The notes under the pieces were generated by a model. It was not told where the DNA came from and made no database searches. It worked only from the letters and a program-made list of their open reading frames with translations. A program made the position numbers and the translations under genes. This document shows positions 32,511 through 41,597 of a stretch of 64,000 nucleotides of DNA, piece by piece. Numbering within the stretch: the first letter of the stretch is position 1; every line of letters starts with the position of its first letter. Source of the DNA: Jiangellales bacterium (GTDB lineage: Bacteria; Actinomycetota; Actinomycetes; Jiangellales; Jiangellaceae); contig JAUJNY010000001.1 in NCBI GenBank assembly GCA_030447955.1, positions 637,485 through 701,484 on the forward strand, written 5' to 3'.

Positions 32511-33434
32511 GTGCGCGAGCAACGACGGGAGTGGGCGCCCGGGCGACCGGTCGACGCGCACGTCACGCTGTCGGTGCACCGGCGGGGGGCCGGCGACCCG
32601 GCGTACCGTCGCACACCCGACGGCGCGATCTGGCGAACCGCACGGACGCCGGAGGGACCCGGCACCGTGCGCGTCGGCGTGCGCAGGGGTGAGGGGGTCA
32701 TTGAGGCCTCCGCCTGGGGCCCCGGCGCTGGCTGGCTGCTCGCCGCGCTGCCGGCGTGGCTGGGCGAGGGCGACGACCCGTCGGGGTTCCAGCCCGGTCA
32801 TCCGCTGCTGCGGGAGATGTACGGGCGGTTGCCCGGCTGGCGGGTGGGCCGCAGCGGCCTCGTCCTGGAGGCGCTGGTGCCCGCGGTGCTCGAGCAGCAG
32901 GTCACCGGCAGCGAGGCGCGCCGCTCGTGGCGGGAGCTGCTGAGCCGCTTTGGCGCGCCGGCGCCCGGTCCCGCCTGCGGGGCGCCCGCGGGGATGCGCG
33001 TCGTCCCTGAGCCCGCCGGGTGGGCGTCCGTACCGAGCTGGGAGTGGCACCGCGCCGGGGTCTGCGCGCGCCGGTCCCGCACGATCGTCCGCGCGGCGCT
33101 GGCGGCACCTCGGCTGGAGCACACCCTGACGCTGGGCCGGGCGGAGGCCGAGCGCGCACTACGCAGCCTGCCGGGCGTCGGCGTCTGGACCGCGGCAGAG
33201 GTGCTGCAGCGCGCGCACGGGGACCCCGACGCGGTCTCCGTCGGCGACTTCCATCTTGCCCGCCGGGTGGGCTGGGCGCTGACCGGTCGGGTGCTCGACG
33301 ACGCCGGCATGCTCGCCTGCCTCGAGCGCTGGCGTGGCCACCGCTACCGCGTCACCCGGCTGGTGGAGATGTCCGGGCTGGCGCCGCCGCGGCGCGGCCC
33401 CCGCTTCGCGCCGCGCGACTACCGGACGCTGTGA
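32511..33434 (+). CDS. DNA-3-methyladenine glycosylase II-like (HhH-GPD)
   Basis: 307 residues from the GTG at 32511. VLEQQVTGSEARRSWREL is the N-terminal AlkA-type helix pair and LRSLPGVGVWTAAEVLQ is the helix-hairpin-helix. SVGDFHLARRVGWALTG contains the catalytic aspartate (D of VGDFHL). The C-terminal RWRGHRYRVTRLVEM is also family-like. The enzyme removes alkylated bases in base-excision repair. It is divergent from DUF3105. No SOS box is visible upstream. Confidence 0.88.
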   Translation: MREQRREWAPGRPVDAHVTLSVHRRGAGDPAYRRTPDGAIWRTARTPEGPGTVRVGVRRGEGVIEASAWGPGAGWLLAALPAWLGEGDDPSGFQPGHPLLREMYGRLPGWRVGRSGLVLEALVPAVLEQQVTGSEARRSWRELLSRFGAPAPGPACGAPAGMRVVPEPAGWASVPSWEWHRAGVCARRSRTIVRAALAAPRLEHTLTLGRAEAERALRSLPGVGVWTAAEVLQRAHGDPDAVSVGDFHLARRVGWALTGRVLDDAGMLACLERWRGHRYRVTRLVEMSGLAPPRRGPRFAPRDYRTL

Positions 33435-33484
33435 GCCGCGCGGCCCTCGACTGGCGCCGCCGCCGCGAGCGCATAGGGCCGGGG

Positions 33485-34492
33485 TCAGCGGGACAGCAAC
33501 ACCTGCAGTAGTGCGACCACCCGAGCCTGCGCCGCCACGGCACCGCCCACCTCGAGGGCCGCGGTCCCGTCGCTGTGCGAGCGGACATCGATACGGGCAG
33601 CGCCAGCGCTCTCCGCCAGCAGCGCCACCGCGGCCCGTGCCGCGGCCTCGTCGACCCGGGTCAGGTCGGGGGGTGAGATCGTGGCAGCGCGGACGGCGGC
33701 AGCGACCGCCTCGCGAGTGCCCAGGGCGAACCGGTCGTCCGCGCGCCGGCGTACCAGGGCCGCGGCGCCCGGGCCGTCCTCAGCCGTGACCAGGTGGGCC
33801 AGCCCGCGCACCAGCGCCACCGGCACACCGGCGAGCTTGCCGCGGACGAGCTCGCTGGCCGCCGCCACCTCGTCGGCCACCGCCACCACCGTGACGTCGA
33901 GGACGTGACCGTAGGGGTCGGTACGGCCGCGCAGGTCGTCGAGCACCCGAAGCCCGGCCGCACCGATGGCCAGGTCGACCAGCCCTTCCCGCCAAGGTCG
34001 TCCGGCGGTGTCGGTCACGATCACGCCGACGTTCACCCCCAGGCGCTCCCGCAGCCCCCGCCGCAGCGCTCGCGCGGAGCCGTCGGGGTCTTCGGGGAGC
34101 AGCGCCACGGTGCCGGCCTCGACGTTGGAGGCGTCCACTCCGGCAGCGGCGAGCACCAGGCCGTGCCGGGTGCGAGCCACCCGGGTCCGTCCCTGCGCGG
34201 TGTGCCACTCGGCGACCACCTCGACGGTCTCCGCGTCCACGGCGTCGTCCCGCTCCACTGCGCGCAGCAGCCGTCCCTCGGCCTTGCTGACGACCTTGCT
34301 GGTGACCACGACCACGTCACCGTCGCGCACCGACAGACCGCTGCCTGCCGGGTCCGCGCGGGCGTCGGCGCCGGCGACTGCGGCGCTAGAGAGCGCGGTG
34401 CCGCCGAGTGCCGTTGCGACGAGCGCGGTGAGGTCATCGCCGGGACGCACCTCGGGGATGCCCGGAACTCCCCACACCTCGAGCGTGCTCAC
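33485..34492 (-). CDS. fbiB: Coenzyme F420-0:L-glutamate ligase, lacking the nitroreductase domain
   Basis: 335 residues, GTG at 34492 overlapping the cofD stop (GTGA). The CofE domain (1-245) is complete: [68 protein letters not shown] and VRGLAHLVT. In most actinobacteria FbiB continues with a nitroreductase-fold domain of about 200 residues that reduces dehydro-F420-0. Here the linker ([18 protein letters not shown]) is kept but is followed by only about 70 residues ([20 protein letters not shown]). The protein should still add glutamates to F420-0. Confidence 0.9.
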   Translation of the reverse strand: MSTLEVWGVPGIPEVRPGDDLTALVATALGGTALSSAAVAGADARADPAGSGLSVRDGDVVVVTSKVVSKAEGRLLRAVERDDAVDAETVEVVAEWHTAQGRTRVARTRHGLVLAAAGVDASNVEAGTVALLPEDPDGSARALRRGLRERLGVNVGVIVTDTAGRPWREGLVDLAIGAAGLRVLDDLRGRTDPYGHVLDVTVVAVADEVAAASELVRGKLAGVPVALVRGLAHLVTAEDGPGAAALVRRRADDRFALGTREAVAAAVRAATISPPDLTRVDEAAARAAVALLAESAGAARIDVRSHSDGTAALEVGGAVAAQARVVALLQVLLSR

Positions 34493-35466
34493 CGCCGCAG
34501 GCCGCTCGCCAGGTCGACGGCGTCCCGGGCGAGTGCCGCCGCTGTGGCGACATCGGTCATGAGCAGGGGTACGGCACGGCAGGTGATCCCGGCGTCCCGA
34601 ACTGCTGCGACCTGGGCATCGTCTCGGGTGTCGACCAGCCACCCGTCGAGCAGCCCGCCGTGTTCGCGGGCGCCGTAGTGCACCGCCACGGCCGCCGCGC
34701 TCGACTCGACCCCGATCGCGGCGAGCACCTTGTCGGCGTACCCGCGCACCGGAGCACCCGCGACAATCGGTGAGACGCCGACAACAGGGGCGGCAGCCTC
34801 GCGCAGCGCCGCCGCGATGCCGGGGACCGCGAGGATCGTGCCGATGGAGACCACGGGGTTGGACGGGGGCAGCAGCACGACGTCGGCGCTGGTCAGCGCC
34901 TCCACCACGCCCGGCGCGGGCCGGGATTGCTCGGCGCCCACCGCCACGATGGCGTACGCGCTTGGCTGGGCGTGCATCCGTACCCAGTACTCCTGGAAGT
35001 GCACCGCCCGCCGCCCGCCTTCGGCGTCGGGGTCGTCGACCACGACGTGCGTCTCGACCCGCTCGTCGCTCATCGGGAGCAGCCGCACCCCGGGCTTCCA
35101 GCGCGCGCATAACGCCTCGGTCACCGCGGAGAGCGGGTAGCCGGCGTCCAGCATCTGGGTGCGCACCACGTGGGTGGCGATGTCGCGGTCGCCGAGCCGA
35201 AACCACTGCGGCTGCACGGCGTAGGCCGCCAGCTCCTCCTGGACGGCGAACGTCTCGTCCGCCCGGCCCCAACCCTGGTCCTCGTGCACGCCGCCGCCGA
35301 GGGTGTACATCACCGTGTCTAGGTCGGGGCAGACGCGTAGCCCGTACAAGGTGATGTCGTCGGCGGTGTTGCCGATGACGCTCACCTCGGCCGCCGGGAA
35401 GGCCTCCCGCAGCCCGCGCAGGAACCGCGCGCCCCCCACACCGCCGGCCAGCACGGCGATTCGCAT
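34489..35466 (-). CDS. fbiA: 2-phospho-L-lactate/PEP transferase, F420 biosynthesis
   Basis: 325 residues from ATG 35466 ([19 protein letters not shown]), the CofD glycine-rich start. [32 protein letters not shown] and [19 protein letters not shown] are diagnostic. In actinobacteria the enzyme joins Fo to the enolpyruvyl-phosphate (or lactyl-phosphate) guanylyl moiety to give dehydro-F420-0. It is translationally coupled to fbiB. The LLM-class oxidoreductase at 36870 is a likely user of the cofactor. Confidence 0.95.
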   Translation of the reverse strand: MRIAVLAGGVGGARFLRGLREAFPAAEVSVIGNTADDITLYGLRVCPDLDTVMYTLGGGVHEDQGWGRADETFAVQEELAAYAVQPQWFRLGDRDIATHVVRTQMLDAGYPLSAVTEALCARWKPGVRLLPMSDERVETHVVVDDPDAEGGRRAVHFQEYWVRMHAQPSAYAIVAVGAEQSRPAPGVVEALTSADVVLLPPSNPVVSIGTILAVPGIAAALREAAAPVVGVSPIVAGAPVRGYADKVLAAIGVESSAAAVAVHYGAREHGGLLDGWLVDTRDDAQVAAVRDAGITCRAVPLLMTDVATAAALARDAVDLASGLRR

Positions 35467-35559
35467 GCGCGGCAGTCTCCCAGCCGGCCTGCGCAGCACC
35501 CGCAGCCGACATGAGCAGCGGCCTTACAGCCGGAACCGACCCGCTTGCCGACACCGGCC

Positions 35560-35622
35560 GTGAAGATCGTCGGGTAACAGGACCTGGCACCGCTCCCGAG
35601 CCTTCCACCCGACAATCTTCAC
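35560..35622. repeat. Inverted pair of a 16-bp motif upstream of the DUF559 gene
   Basis: GTGAAGATCGTCGGGT at 35560-35575 and ACCCGACAATCTTCAC at 35607-35622 (one mismatch) face each other across 31 nt. They could form a stem-loop. They belong to the same family as the copies found on the other side of the next gene. The stretch between fbiA and the DUF559 gene (35467-35730) holds nothing else that I can recognise. Confidence 0.8.
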
Positions 35623-35730
35623 GACTTGCTGACAGGGACCTTGTCCACAGGAGGGAGGACCGCGAACGGTCGTCCACCCCACTCCCGGGAGGAGCCTGCC
35701 TCGGCGCAACGCTGCGTTCACCGTGGGCGC

Positions 35731-36651
35731 ATGCTCCTCGACGACGACCTGGCCACGCTTGCGCAGCGGCAGGCGGGCTGCTTCCACCGTGACCAAGCCC
35801 TGCAGGTGGGGTTCTCGCGCGCCGCCGTCGAGTCCCGGCTGGCCCGCAGGCTATGGGTGCCGGTGCATCCGCGGGTCTACCGAGCCGCCACCACAAGCGT
35901 CACGCCTGCCACCAAAGGCTTCAGCGCGGGGCTCTACGTCGGCGAGCCTTACGCCTTTGCCTCCGTTACGGGGGCACGGCTGAGGGGCATGGACTCTCTT
36001 CTCGTCGACTCGCGGACGTGGGTAGCGGTACCGCACGAGCGCGTGGTCGCCGGCCGGCCGTCGCTTCGAGTGTGCCGCACCCGGCACTTCTGGCCATGGG
36101 TGCTGGAGGACCGCCACCGCCTGCCTGTCTTCAGTGAGGCGAGGTTGGTCGTCGACCTCGCCCAACTGCTGGACCCTGCCGAGCTGCGTCGACTTGTCTA
36201 CGACCTCATCCGTCGTGACCGGTGCACGCCCGAGGAGATCCTTGCGGCCGCCGAAGGCATGGGGGGACGCGCCGGCCTGGCTGACCTGAGACAGGTCATG
36301 GGCGACTTCGACCCGCTGGCCGAGTCGGCCGCCGAGCAGGAGGCCGACGAGAGGCTTCAGCACGGCGGCATATTCCTCGACCGGCAGGTCGAGTTGTGGG
36401 GTGACTTCGGTCTCGTTGCGCGCTTCGACTTCGCTGACACGACGCTGAAGCTCGCTGTCGAAATCGACGGCGATCGGGACCACTCCAGCGCCCGTCGCGT
36501 GCACCACGACAAGCAACGCGACCGTGCTACGGCTCGTCTCGGGTGGCAGGTCGTGCGCTTCCCGGTGACCTTCGTTCGCCGGCACCCGAGGCAGTTCGTC
36601 CGCGAGGTGCGAGACCTGCTGGACTCCCGCCATCCGCTCCCCGCCGCTTGA
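35731..36651 (+). CDS. DUF559/Vsr-like nuclease-fold protein with AbiEi-like N-terminus
   Basis: 306 residues from ATG 35731. The N-terminal about 60 residues ([30 protein letters not shown]) are the winged-helix-like region seen in AbiEi-type antitoxin/regulator proteins. The middle ([32 protein letters not shown]) is the usual linking domain. The C-terminus has [18 protein letters not shown] and [14 protein letters not shown], the PD-(D/E)xK-like core of DUF559, related to Vsr mismatch endonucleases. The acidic residues D and E-I-D are kept, so catalysis is possible. The substrate is unknown. The gene is flanked on both sides by a repeated 16-bp motif. Confidence 0.8.
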   Translation: MLLDDDLATLAQRQAGCFHRDQALQVGFSRAAVESRLARRLWVPVHPRVYRAATTSVTPATKGFSAGLYVGEPYAFASVTGARLRGMDSLLVDSRTWVAVPHERVVAGRPSLRVCRTRHFWPWVLEDRHRLPVFSEARLVVDLAQLLDPAELRRLVYDLIRRDRCTPEEILAAAEGMGGRAGLADLRQVMGDFDPLAESAAEQEADERLQHGGIFLDRQVELWGDFGLVARFDFADTTLKLAVEIDGDRDHSSARRVHHDKQRDRATARLGWQVVRFPVTFVRRHPRQFVREVRDLLDSRHPLPAA

Positions 36652-36697
36652 CCGACGGCCGTACGCGTTCCAGTTCAGGGCTGGTGCTTTTGGGGTT

Positions 36698-36822
36698 GTG
36701 AAGATCGTCGGGTAGCCCGACCGGCCATCGTCCGGTCGTGAAGATCGTCGGGTAGCGTCGGCCGCCGAGGAGCCACCGCCGTCGGGCGTCGGCCGCCGAG
36801 GAGTCCACCCGACGATCTTCAC
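36698..36822. repeat. Two direct and one inverted copy of the 16-bp motif downstream of the DUF559 gene
   Basis: GTGAAGATCGTCGGGT occurs at 36698-36713 and 36738-36753, and its perfect inverse ACCCGACGATCTTCAC at 36807-36822. The last two form a 16-bp perfect inverted pair. Between them GTCGGCCGCCGAGGAG is itself repeated (36757-36772 and 36789-36804). The region from the DUF559 stop to the next gene (36652-36869) otherwise shows no gene. Confidence 0.8.
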
Positions 36823-36869
36823 GCGGACGGCACCCGCGCCCCACGGTGCGCGGACCGTACGGTTGCGGC

Positions 36870-37871
36870 ATGGCAGCGGGCCTGGTCGGGTACGCGGCGA
36901 TGCTCGAGCAGTTCGGCCCCGGCGAGGTGGTGGGGTACGCCGAGCACGCCGAGCGGCACGGCTTTTCCGGGGTGATGGCCGCCGACCACTTCCAGCCCTG
37001 GGTGCCGCAGCAGGGCCAGGCGCCGTTCGTGTGGAACGTGCTCACCGCGATCGGCGAGCGCACCGCCGGCGACCTCGGTCCCGGCGTGACCTGCCCGTCG
37101 TTCCGGCTGCACCCGGCCGTGGTGGCGCAGGCCTCGGCGACGCTCGCGGCGATGTACCCCGGGCGGCACTGGCTCGGGCTCGGCTCGGGGGAGGCGCTCA
37201 ACGAGCACGTGGTCGGTGGCTACTGGCCGGAGGCCCCGGAGCGCATCCGCATGCTCTTCGAGGCCATCGAGGTGATCCAGGCGCTGTTCGCCGCGTCCGT
37301 GGAGGGCAGGGACGTCAAGCACGACGGGCGCTACTTCCGGCTGGAGAGCTGCCGGCTGTGGACCATGCCGTCGGCGCCACCACCGGTGTACGTCGCCACC
37401 GCGGGGCCGGTCACGGCCCGACGCACCGGGCGTACCTGCGACGGCATCATCACCGTCGGAGCCGCGCCGGACAAGGTCGCGGGCACCCTCGAGGCGTTCG
37501 CCGCCGGCGCCCGCGAGGCGGGCAAGGACCCGGCGGCGATGCCCAAGATCCTCCAGCTGCACCTGTCGTGGGCGGCGACCGACGAGCAGGCGGGCGCCAA
37601 CGCGCTGCGCGAGTGGCCCAACGGCGGCATGAAGTTTCCCAAGCAGGACATTCGCTCACCTGCGGACTTCGCGGCGCTGGCCGGCCTGGTCCGCCTCGAG
37701 GACTTCACCGGCAGGATGCTGATCTCCGCCGACCCCGACGCGCACCGCGCCGAGATCCAGCGCTTCCTCGACCTCGGCGTCGACCGGATCTACCTGCACA
37801 ACGTGGGACGCAACCAAACCGAGTGGATCGAGGTCTTCGGCCGCGACGTCCTGCCCAAGCTCACCCGCTGA
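36870..37871 (+). CDS. LLM-class F420-dependent oxidoreductase (TIGR03557 type)
   Basis: 333 residues from ATG 36870 (MAAGLVGYAAMLEQFGPGE). ADHFQPWVPQQGQAPFVW, GVTCPSFRLHPAVVAQA and LGLGSGEALNEHVVGG are hallmarks of the luciferase-like F420 enzymes close to F420-dependent glucose-6-phosphate dehydrogenase. VYVATAGPVTARRTGRTCDG is the later barrel strand. The cofactor pocket is conserved, but the substrate is not assigned. It lies near fbiA/fbiB. Its stop shares a base with the next start. Confidence 0.9.
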   Translation: MAAGLVGYAAMLEQFGPGEVVGYAEHAERHGFSGVMAADHFQPWVPQQGQAPFVWNVLTAIGERTAGDLGPGVTCPSFRLHPAVVAQASATLAAMYPGRHWLGLGSGEALNEHVVGGYWPEAPERIRMLFEAIEVIQALFAASVEGRDVKHDGRYFRLESCRLWTMPSAPPPVYVATAGPVTARRTGRTCDGIITVGAAPDKVAGTLEAFAAGAREAGKDPAAMPKILQLHLSWAATDEQAGANALREWPNGGMKFPKQDIRSPADFAALAGLVRLEDFTGRMLISADPDAHRAEIQRFLDLGVDRIYLHNVGRNQTEWIEVFGRDVLPKLTR

Positions 37872-38914
37872 TGCGGGTCCTCGTCACCGGCGGGCGCGGA
37901 TTCGTCGGGTCCCACGTCGTCGAGGCGCTCACCGCGGCCGGTCACGAGCCGGTGGTCCTGGACCGCGCCGACGCCGAGGCGCCGGGTGACGTCCGCGATC
38001 CGGCGGCGGTGGCGGAAGCGCTGCGCGGGGTCGACGCGGTGAGCCATCAGGCCGCCAAGGTCGGCCTCGGCGTCGACGTCTCCGACCTGCCCGACTACGC
38101 CTCGGTCAACGACCTGGGCACCGCCGTGCTGCTCGCCGCCATGGCCCGCGCGGGCGTACGCCGGCTGGTCCTCGCCTCGTCGATGGTGGTGTACGGGGAG
38201 GGGGCGTACCGGTGTCCCAAGGACGGAGCCGTCCGCCCCGGCGTGCGTCGCACCGCCGACCTCGACGCCGGGCGCTTCGAGCCGCCCTGCCCCGTGTGCG
38301 GCGCGTCGCTGCAGCCCGGCCTGGTCGGCGAGAACGCCCCGCTCGAACCACGCAACGCCTACGCGGCCTCCAAGGTCGCCCAGGAGCACTACGCAGCGGC
38401 CTGGGCAGCTGCCACCGGGGGCAGCGTGGCGGCGCTGCGCTACCACAACGTGTACGGGCCGCGGATGCCGCGGGACACGCCGTACGCCGGCGTCGCCGCG
38501 GTCTTCCGCTCGGCGCTGGCCCGCGGCGAGCCGCCCCGGGTGCACGAGGACGGCGGGCAACGGCGCGATTTCGTGCACGTGCGCGACGTGGCTGCCGCCA
38601 ACGTAGCGGCGCTCACCGCACTGACCGGGTCGCCCCGCAGCGCTCCGCCGGGCGGCTCGCTGCGCGCCTACAACGTGGGCAGCGGTGACCCGCGGACGGT
38701 GGGTGATCTTGCCGCGGCACTGGCCGACGCCCTGGGCGGGCCCGACCCGGTGCTCAGCGGCGACTACCGGGCGGGCGACGTCCGGCACGTCACGGCGTCC
38801 TCGGCGCGGGCGCAGCGTGAGCTGGGCTGGCGGGCGTCGGTCGGCTTCGCGGACGGCATCGCCGACCTTGCCCAGCAGAGTGCGCGCGGCCGGCCGGGCG
38901 CCGCGAAGCGCTAG
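37871..38914 (+). CDS. NAD-dependent sugar epimerase/dehydratase with a zinc-knuckle-like insertion
   Basis: 347 residues, ATG overlapping the previous stop by one base. VLVTGGRGFVGSHVVEAL is the NAD motif, LASSMVVYGEG the catalytic Ser, YAASKVAQEHY the YxxxK pair and RYHNVYGPRMPRD the typical extended-SDR block. Between the Ser and Tyr segments lies an insertion of about 45 residues with YRCPKDG and PPCPVCGASL, which looks like a small zinc-binding loop. The family acts on nucleotide sugars; the exact substrate is unknown. It converges on, and overlaps by 4 nt, the histidine kinase gene. Confidence 0.88.
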   Translation: MRVLVTGGRGFVGSHVVEALTAAGHEPVVLDRADAEAPGDVRDPAAVAEALRGVDAVSHQAAKVGLGVDVSDLPDYASVNDLGTAVLLAAMARAGVRRLVLASSMVVYGEGAYRCPKDGAVRPGVRRTADLDAGRFEPPCPVCGASLQPGLVGENAPLEPRNAYAASKVAQEHYAAAWAAATGGSVAALRYHNVYGPRMPRDTPYAGVAAVFRSALARGEPPRVHEDGGQRRDFVHVRDVAAANVAALTALTGSPRSAPPGGSLRAYNVGSGDPRTVGDLAAALADALGGPDPVLSGDYRAGDVRHVTASSARAQRELGWRASVGFADGIADLAQQSARGRPGAAKR

Positions 38915-40038
38915 GGCGTCGGGAGGGCGATCGGCAACCGCACCTCGAACCGGCAGCCGCTCCCTGCGTTGGCGACGTGCACGCTGCCGCGGTGGGCCTC
39001 GACGATGCCGCGCACGATGGCAAGGCCCAGCCCGGCGCCGGCCTGCGGCCCAGGGGTCCGGGCGTCGGTGCCGCGCCAGCCCACGTCGAACACCCGGCTG
39101 AGGTCGGCGTCTGCGATGCCGCCGCAGGCGTCGGTCACCGCCAGGACCGCCGCGTCGCCGTTGCGCTCCGCGACGACGTCGACCGCCCGGTCACCGGGTG
39201 TGTGCCGAATAGCGTTGACGACGAGGTTGGTCAGCGCCCGGGACAGCTCTCCGGCATCGGCGTTCACCGGCAACCCCCGGTCGGCCCGTCCGCGCAGCCG
39301 GACTCCGCGCGCCTGCGCCAGCGCATCCGCACCGCTGAGCGCGTCGCTGACGACGTCCTCGAGCGAGACCGGCTCGAGGCTCATGTTCAGTGTGCCCGCG
39401 TGGATGCGGGAGAGCTCGAACAGGTCGTCGACCATCCCGGCGAGCCGGTCGACCTCCAGCCGCATCTGCGCGTGGTAGCGGGCCGGGCTGGCCGCCACGC
39501 CGTCCTCCAGCGCCTCGGCCATCGCTCGCAGCCCCGCCAGCGGCGTACGCAGGTCGTGCGAGACCCAGGCGACGAGCTCGCGGCGGGAGGCCTCCAGCGC
39601 CTCCTCGCGGGCGCGCGACTCCTGCAGGCGGCGGGTGGCCTGCTCCAGCTCGTCGGCCATCATCGCCAGCTCGGCGGTCGGCGGGCGGGCCGTAAGGTGG
39701 AACGTGCCGTGCTCACCGAGGCCCTTGGCCGCTTCCGTCAGGGCGCGGGTGCCGGCCAGGAACTGACCGGCGAGGACGAGGGCGAGCCCGATCCCTACCA
39801 GCCCAGCGACCGCACAGACGAGCAGCGCCACCTGGTAGTCGTGCGGGGAGAAGAACATCGCCTGGGCCGTGCCGACGACGCCGGCCACAGTGGCCAGGAC
39901 CGAGACCACCGCGACTGCGGGCACCAACGAGGTGAGCGAGCCGTGCTGCAACCGGCGCAGCAGCAGCAGCCCGACCACCCCCACCGCCCCGGACCAGACG
40001 GCGGCGATGCCGGCCACGACGGCAAGGTCACGCCACAT
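38911..40038 (-). CDS. Sensor histidine kinase
   Basis: 375 residues. Three or four hydrophobic stretches in the first 95 residues (VAGIAAVWSGAVGVVGLLLL, VAVVSVLATVAGVVGTA, ALLVCAVAGLVGIGLALVL) form the sensor, with almost no periplasmic loop. A HAMP-like linker precedes WVSHDLRTPLAGLRAMAEAL (phospho-acceptor His), NLVVNAIRHTPGD (N box) and GAGLGLAIVRGIVEAHRG (G2 box). Its start overlaps the regulator stop by 11 nt. The signal is unknown; a membrane-embedded sensor suggests cell-envelope stress. Confidence 0.92.
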   Translation of the reverse strand: MWRDLAVVAGIAAVWSGAVGVVGLLLLRRLQHGSLTSLVPAVAVVSVLATVAGVVGTAQAMFFSPHDYQVALLVCAVAGLVGIGLALVLAGQFLAGTRALTEAAKGLGEHGTFHLTARPPTAELAMMADELEQATRRLQESRAREEALEASRRELVAWVSHDLRTPLAGLRAMAEALEDGVAASPARYHAQMRLEVDRLAGMVDDLFELSRIHAGTLNMSLEPVSLEDVVSDALSGADALAQARGVRLRGRADRGLPVNADAGELSRALTNLVVNAIRHTPGDRAVDVVAERNGDAAVLAVTDACGGIADADLSRVFDVGWRGTDARTPGPQAGAGLGLAIVRGIVEAHRGSVHVANAGSGCRFEVRLPIALPTP

Positions 40039-40762
40039 CGAGTATCTCGGCGGGATCCCAGCGGTAGCCCACGCCCCACACCGTCACCAGCCGTACGGGC
40101 GCTGCGGGGTCGGCTTCCACCTTCTCGCGCAGCCTCCGGACGTGGACCGTGACAGTCGAGTGGTCGCCGAAGCTCCACCCCCACACCCGCTCCAGCAGCT
40201 GCGCCCGGGAGAACGCCTGGCCGGGGTTGTCGACGAGAAACGCCAGCAGGTCGAACTCCCGGCCGGTCAGCATGAGGACGCGGCCGGCGCGTACGGCCTG
40301 GTGCGCGTTCAGGTCGATGCTGAGATCGCCGTCGCGCAGCACTGGGGGACGGCCCGCCACCGCACTGCCTCCTGCCTCGGCCGGACCGACCGAGCGGCGC
40401 AGCACCGAGCGCACCCGCAGGACCAGCTCGCGGGGGCTGAAGGGCTTGGTGAGGTAGTCGTCCGCCCCCATCTCCAGGCCCAGCAGGCGGTCGTTCTCGG
40501 CACCCAGCGCGGTCAGCATGATCACCGGGGTATCGCCCGCATGCGGCCCGATGCTGCGTAGCCTGCGGCACACCTCCAGGCCGTTCATCCCGGGGAGCAT
40601 GAGGTCGAGCACCACCAGGTCGGGGGTGGACTCCCCGGCCATGCGCAGGGCGCTGACGCCGTCGCGGGCGCGGCTGACGTCGTAGCCGGCGTTGCGGAGG
40701 TAGCTGACGACGACCTCCCCCACGGTCTCGTCGTCCTCGACCACCAGTACGCGCGCGGTCAC
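40028..40762 (-). CDS. OmpR/PhoB family response regulator
   Basis: 244 residues from the GTG at 40762. RVLVVEDDETVGEVVVSYL starts the receiver, LVVLDLMLPGMNGLEV has the phospho-Asp and YLTKPFSPRELVLRV has the conserved Lys. The C-terminal winged helix (LTGREFDLLAFLVDNPGQ, VHVRRLREKVEADP) binds DNA. It is encoded ahead of its kinase in one operon. The target genes cannot be read from the window. Confidence 0.93.
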   Translation of the reverse strand: MTARVLVVEDDETVGEVVVSYLRNAGYDVSRARDGVSALRMAGESTPDLVVLDLMLPGMNGLEVCRRLRSIGPHAGDTPVIMLTALGAENDRLLGLEMGADDYLTKPFSPRELVLRVRSVLRRSVGPAEAGGSAVAGRPPVLRDGDLSIDLNAHQAVRAGRVLMLTGREFDLLAFLVDNPGQAFSRAQLLERVWGWSFGDHSTVTVHVRRLREKVEADPAAPVRLVTVWGVGYRWDPAEILDVA

Positions 40763-40886
40763 CTGGCGAGCATAGGAGGACTGCACGGAGGCTGCCGGCT
40801 GGCGGCTGGCGGCAAGTGCAGGCGTCACGCTTCTGTAAGCGGCTCCGGCCTCGTCGCCGGACGGATCAACCGTAGCCTCGGCCGAC

Positions 40887-41597
40887 GTGCACCCCCGCCG
40901 AAACGTCGGGCGGCGTCGGGCGTCCGTGGACGTCGTCCTGCCCTGCCTCGACGAGGCGGCCGCCCTGCCGCGGGTGCTCGCCGGTCTGCCACCGGGCTAC
41001 CGCGCCTTGGTCGTCGACAACGGGTCCTCCGACGGCTCCGCCGAAGTGGCCCGGGCGCTGGGCGCCCTCGTCGTCGACGAGCCGCGGCGGGGCTTCGGGG
41101 CCGCCTGCCACACCGGGCTGCTGGCGGCCACCGCCGACCTGGTGGCGTTCTGCGACGCGGACGCCTCCCTCGACCTCCGCCAGCTCCCCCGGGTGATCGA
41201 GCCGGTACGCGCGGGCGAGGCCGAGCTGGTGCTAGGCCGGCGGCGACCGGTGCGCCGGGATGCGTGGCCGGTGCATGCCCAGGTCGCCAACGCCGTCCTC
41301 GCCGCCCACCTGCGCCGCAGCTCCGGCCTCGCGCTGCGCGACCTGGGGCCGATGCGTGCCGCCGCTCGCCTCCCCCTGCTCGCGCTGGGCGTCGTCGACC
41401 GCGGCTTCGGCTACCCGCTGGAGACGGTGCTGCGGGCCGCCAGGGCGGGCTGGCGGGTCGCCGAGGTGGACGTGGACTACCTGCCCCGGACCGGCAGCTC
41501 CAAGGTGACCGGCACGGCCCGCGGGACGCTGCGGGCGGTACGCGACATGCGCGCGGTGCTGGCGGCTCCTACCGGTCCAGCGGCGGGGCACGGGTGA
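40887..41597 (+). CDS. GT2 family glycosyltransferase, short form
   Basis: 236 residues, GTG start. VDVVLPCLDEAAALPRVL, LVVDNGSSDGSAEVAR, GFGAACHTGLLAATAD and FCDADASLDL are the GT2 donor and metal motifs. DRGFGYPLETVLRAARAG is the usual acceptor end. There is no membrane helix, unlike the DPMS-type gene at 26522. It forms a coupled three-gene operon with a DUF2064 protein and a methyltransferase. The function of this trio is not known to me. Confidence 0.85.
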   Translation: MHPRRNVGRRRASVDVVLPCLDEAAALPRVLAGLPPGYRALVVDNGSSDGSAEVARALGALVVDEPRRGFGAACHTGLLAATADLVAFCDADASLDLRQLPRVIEPVRAGEAELVLGRRRPVRRDAWPVHAQVANAVLAAHLRRSSGLALRDLGPMRAAARLPLLALGVVDRGFGYPLETVLRAARAGWRVAEVDVDYLPRTGSSKVTGTARGTLRAVRDMRAVLAAPTGPAAGHG

